In this document: positions 61,126-64,000 of the stretch, in pieces
Layout: each line of letters begins with the position of its first letter
Position numbering within the stretch: position 1 is the first letter of the stretch
Source of the DNA: Polytrichum commune
Lineage: Eukaryota; Streptophyta; Polytrichopsida; Polytrichales; Polytrichaceae
NCBI GenBank assembly: GCA_950295325.1
Contig: OX485806.1
Coordinates: 9,424,001 to 9,488,000 of the forward strand
Length of the DNA stretch: 64,000 nt
Direction of reading: 5' to 3'
Notes under the pieces: model-generated
What the model was told of the DNA's origin: nothing
The model's database searches: none
The model's input: the letters and a program-made list of their open reading frames with translations, nothing else
Program-made: the position numbers and the translations under genes

Positions 61126-62398
61126 CAAGGATGTGTCTTACACAAATAATGTGTAGGGCTCTCAACTCGGGGAGTTCACTAGACGTGTATATATGTATAC
61201 ACGTGCGTGACAAGGGTATTTATTCAAGGGGTGTTTAATTATCCATCCTTAATTTTTTGTACCGTATTATTATATAATTTGCTAATTTATTGTTTTTTAA
61301 ATGACCTTATAATTACTTTTAAATTTGATAAAGCTCTAATTTTAAGCTAGGTATGTTCATTATAATTATCTGATTTTGCTCCAAAGGGTTTAAGAGCATT
61401 CAAAGTACTAAGTCACCAAAATCCAAGGCACAACAAGGTTTTACATTAAGAGTGTTCATAAACAGTTTCAAACAACAAAATTAGCCCATGTTCCTCAATC
61501 AGGTTACACGCACAATTAAACACAACGGTACTGAGTGCAAAAAAAAATTTAAAACACCAACAACAAAGCAAGCCTCTGAACACAAAAGACACCCTATTTC
61601 AAAAAAAACCTAGGATCCTTAAATCCTACGGTATATTTTTACAAATATTTTACTAATATGCGTTATTTGTATCAAGCCTATATTATTTATAATACAAATT
61701 TTAACATACATACTCACCTATACTACTTCTAAGAAAATTCTAAGTTTTTCCTTTTGTGAATATAAATTACCCTATATTTTCCTGCACGTTGTTTTCTAAT
61801 ATTATCGCAGTGAACTCCCCGAGGCTCTCAATCCCTCCCAAAAGATTATCCCTTGTCATTTCTACATCGCTCGAGACCACGTGAATCCCACATGGAAAGG
61901 ACACTCTTTCACCAATACTTTTGAACATGAGCAACCTCCTTGAGTTTGGTATGGTTTCCTCACACCTACCAGGGGGATAATAGTATAGAGTGATGATATG
62001 TTGGTTGTTATGTCATCATGTTTTAGGTTCATTAGATTGTTTCAATGCACATGACACCGATTTAAGAGTTAACTCAGGTGTTAGTAATTAGTAATTCATG
62101 CGCCCATAACATTATTAAGCAACTAGGTGATGGTCTATTTCCAAAGTAAAAGGTTGTAATTAAGTAGCTCCGAATTCATAGTAACTTGTTGAAAACTTCA
62201 TAGTACACAATCTTAAGTGCTCCTCATAAATGGGGAGTCCCGGAATTTAAGGATAATTATTTCACCTGATACATGGTCCCACATAATGCAACCAAAGAGA
62301 TGAGTAATGTTATGCAAGGATCTATGGAAACAAACAACAATTCAATTCACCCCCTTTGTGGGTGTTGTGAAAATTCATGTCCATGGGCCTTGATGTAC
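61126..62398. other. AT-rich intergenic, nothing recognised
   Basis: No open frame of interest and no terminal repeats were seen. Confidence 0.45.
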
Positions 62399-62401
62399 TA
62401 A

Positions 62402-62721
62402 GGGCCACTTCACACATGATACTCAAGGCACGTGACCATTGCATTCTCAGATCTCTCATTGGTCAAAAAGGCCGAGACTATCCCAAGTTCAGTTCACACA
62501 TTACCATGGATGAAAAAATGTACATGGACTCTTTTATGACACAATATAGACTAACGTTTCATGGTTTGTTGAAATTTGCCTTAGGCCCACTTGCAAGAGG
62601 TAGCCCTGACGCAAATTTTGGCAAACTATGTCAATCAAACATGTGGTATAGTCTTTGGATAAGAGTCAAGGGCCCTCACAATTACGTGGTCATGGCCATT
62701 GGCTTGTGTGTGAAGTGGCCT
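62402..62721. mobile_element. PIF-type miniature element, shorter subfamily, TAA duplication
   Basis: Starts GGGCCACTTCACACATGATAC and ends GTGTGAAGTGGCCT, flanked by TAA at 62399-62401 and 62722-62724. It is 320 bp. Confidence 0.85.
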
Positions 62722-62851
62722 TAAGCTCACATGATCATGAAGAGGTTTAAAAAATTAAGACAATATATGAGAGGACAAACTTGTCCTCGTTGGCTTTACC
62801 CACAAGTTAACTTATGAGTTAACTTTAAGCATTTAAAGTACACTAAATAGT

Positions 62852-63058
62852 GTATTTAGTGTCACTTACTATTTGGAATTACGCAATGCTATATCTATTA
62901 ACTATATATATATATATATATATATCATATTTTACCAACAAATGTCCAATTGATTGTTTGAACATTATAGAACATCAACAACTTTACTTGGTAAAGAATT
63001 ACATCAATAGTGAAAAGATATAGCATTGGGTAGCTCCAAATAGTAAGTGACACTATAC
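62852..63058. mobile_element. Miniature element, GTATTTAGTGTCAC family
   Basis: The left arm GTATTTAGTGTCACTTAC, TATTTGGAATTACGC, AATGCTATATC is mirrored by GATATAGCATTGGGTAGC, TCCAAATAGTAAGTGACAC, TATAC. An AT microsatellite sits at about 62898-62925. The inner arm sequence resembles that of the 1934 element, linking the two families. Confidence 0.75.
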
Positions 63059-63230
63059 ATCATATTTAGTGTAATGGATGTGTTTTCAAACTCAAATAAG
63101 CCATGCATCACTTTTTGAAATCCGAAGTGCTATAAAGTCATGACATGGATCATAATGTGCAATTGCAATGCTTCAAATTTAGATAAAGGATTCTCAAGTA
63201 GAAGTTTCTACCTTAAAACTGAGTAAATAA

Positions 63231-63865
63231 GGGCCACTTTACACAACACGGTTCATGGTATTTAGTGTCACTTACTATTCAGAGTTATGTATTGCTCTAA
63301 CATTTATTGTAAATGTAAATTTTTAACAAGTAAATATGTTAATGTTATATAGTGTCCAAATAACCAATTTGACAATTTTTGGTTGAAAAATAGATTCATA
63401 GTACAAAATTATAACATAACATAACTCCAAATATAAAGTGACACTAAATACTATAAATGGTGCAGAGCTCAAGGGACCAAAGAAATTCCCATGGATGAAA
63501 AATCAGCATGGCATTCTATATGGCACCAAGTGGACAATGTTTCGTGGTCTTACGAATCATGCGTTTGGGCCCATTCAAGAAAGGTGGGTCTGATGCATGA
63601 CTAAGGGTTGTAGCAATTAATTAAAAATGTCATTGGCTCCTAAAGAATGTTGTTATGATGGGAACCTAGACAAATTTATTATGTTGGATTATCCACAAAA
63701 TATGTTACAGTCCCTTAACATGGTCCACTTTCACTTCACACTAAGTTTGAGGACCCATTGATTGTAATATCGGATTTCTATTTTCCACAATATGCCCTTT
63801 GATGAATTTTTAGGGGCCCTTAGATTTTCATGGTCATTGCTCTTGGTCCATGTGTAAAGCGGACC
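63231..63865. mobile_element. PIF-type miniature element carrying a nested element
   Basis: Starts GGGCCACTTTACACAAC and ends ATGTGTAAAGCGGACC, flanked by TAA (63228-63230) and TGA (63866-63868). Family blocks resume at 63465 (GAGCTCAAGGGACCAAAG) after the nested element 63258-63451. Confidence 0.65.
63258..63451. mobile_element. Nested miniature element, GTATTTAGTGTCAC family
   Basis: Starts GTATTTAGTGTCACTTAC and ends AAAGTGACACTAAATAC, with CAGAGTTATG and CATAACTCC as inner arms. A TA next to each end is compatible with a TA target. It lies inside the PIF-type element. Confidence 0.75.
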
Positions 63866-64000
63866 TGAGTAAACCCTCCTTAACCCATTAAGGAGACCCA
63901 TTGAGGATGTCAAGATGTCCTATGGGCCGGTTTGAGTCTTCACATTACATAGGGATGTTTCAAGTTGAATGCAAACATCGTCTAGACGCAAATATATATT

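Overview
The window reads as nuclear DNA of a land plant. Two host genes with clear plant protein sequences sit in about 64 kb of mostly repetitive DNA: a plant-specific B-type cyclin-dependent kinase (CDKB, + strand, 36391-40100, 8 coding exons) and the 20S proteasome subunit alpha type-2 (PAB/PSMA2, - strand, 52570-55586, 11 coding exons). Both gene models splice cleanly on GT-AG borders and give full-length proteins (302 and 235 aa). Introns are short (about 110-890 bp). The mixture of compact genes, Tc1-like, pogo-like, hAT, PIF/Harbinger and Mutator DNA transposons and an RNase H-bearing LINE suggests a non-flowering land plant (bryophyte or lycophyte grade). That placement is inference, not proof.

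Layout. 1-5 kb: end of a pogo-like transposon cut by the window edge, hAT-type miniature elements, a 15-bp-TIR miniature element and microsatellites. 5-12 kb: decayed dispersed repeats, a GC-rich palindromic module (7745-8190) embedded in a PIF-type miniature element, and older relatives. 12.8-19.1 kb: two 5'-truncated copies of one LINE family in opposite orientation (12835-14465 +, 17110-19125 -), flanking a decayed Tc1-like DD34E transposase (15529-16551). 21.5-34.3 kb: a dense set of non-autonomous DNA transposons, many with exact target-site duplications: PIF/Harbinger-type (3-bp TNA), pogo-type (TA), hAT (8 bp), Mutator-type (9 bp). 35-41 kb: the CDKB gene and its flanks. 41.34-51.03 kb: one large Mutator-like element (MULE) of about 9.7 kb with roughly 500-bp terminal inverted repeats and a perfect 9-bp target duplication. 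It carries a decayed MURA-type transposase on the - strand and a convergent second open region on the + strand. 52-56 kb: the proteasome gene and a hAT-type miniature element. 57-64 kb: mostly featureless AT-rich DNA plus three PIF-type copies, one with another miniature element nested inside.

The host genes are unrelated in function: mitotic cell-cycle control and the proteolytic core particle. The rest is a record of DNA-transposon and LINE insertion. The most useful leads are the MULE with its second open region and the unexplained 1.3 kb GC-rich block in its SWIM finger, the shared 3' stem-loop of the two LINE copies, the hAT element with regularly repeated ACCCGTCC subterminal motifs, and the [15 protein letters not shown] variant motifs of the CDKB.
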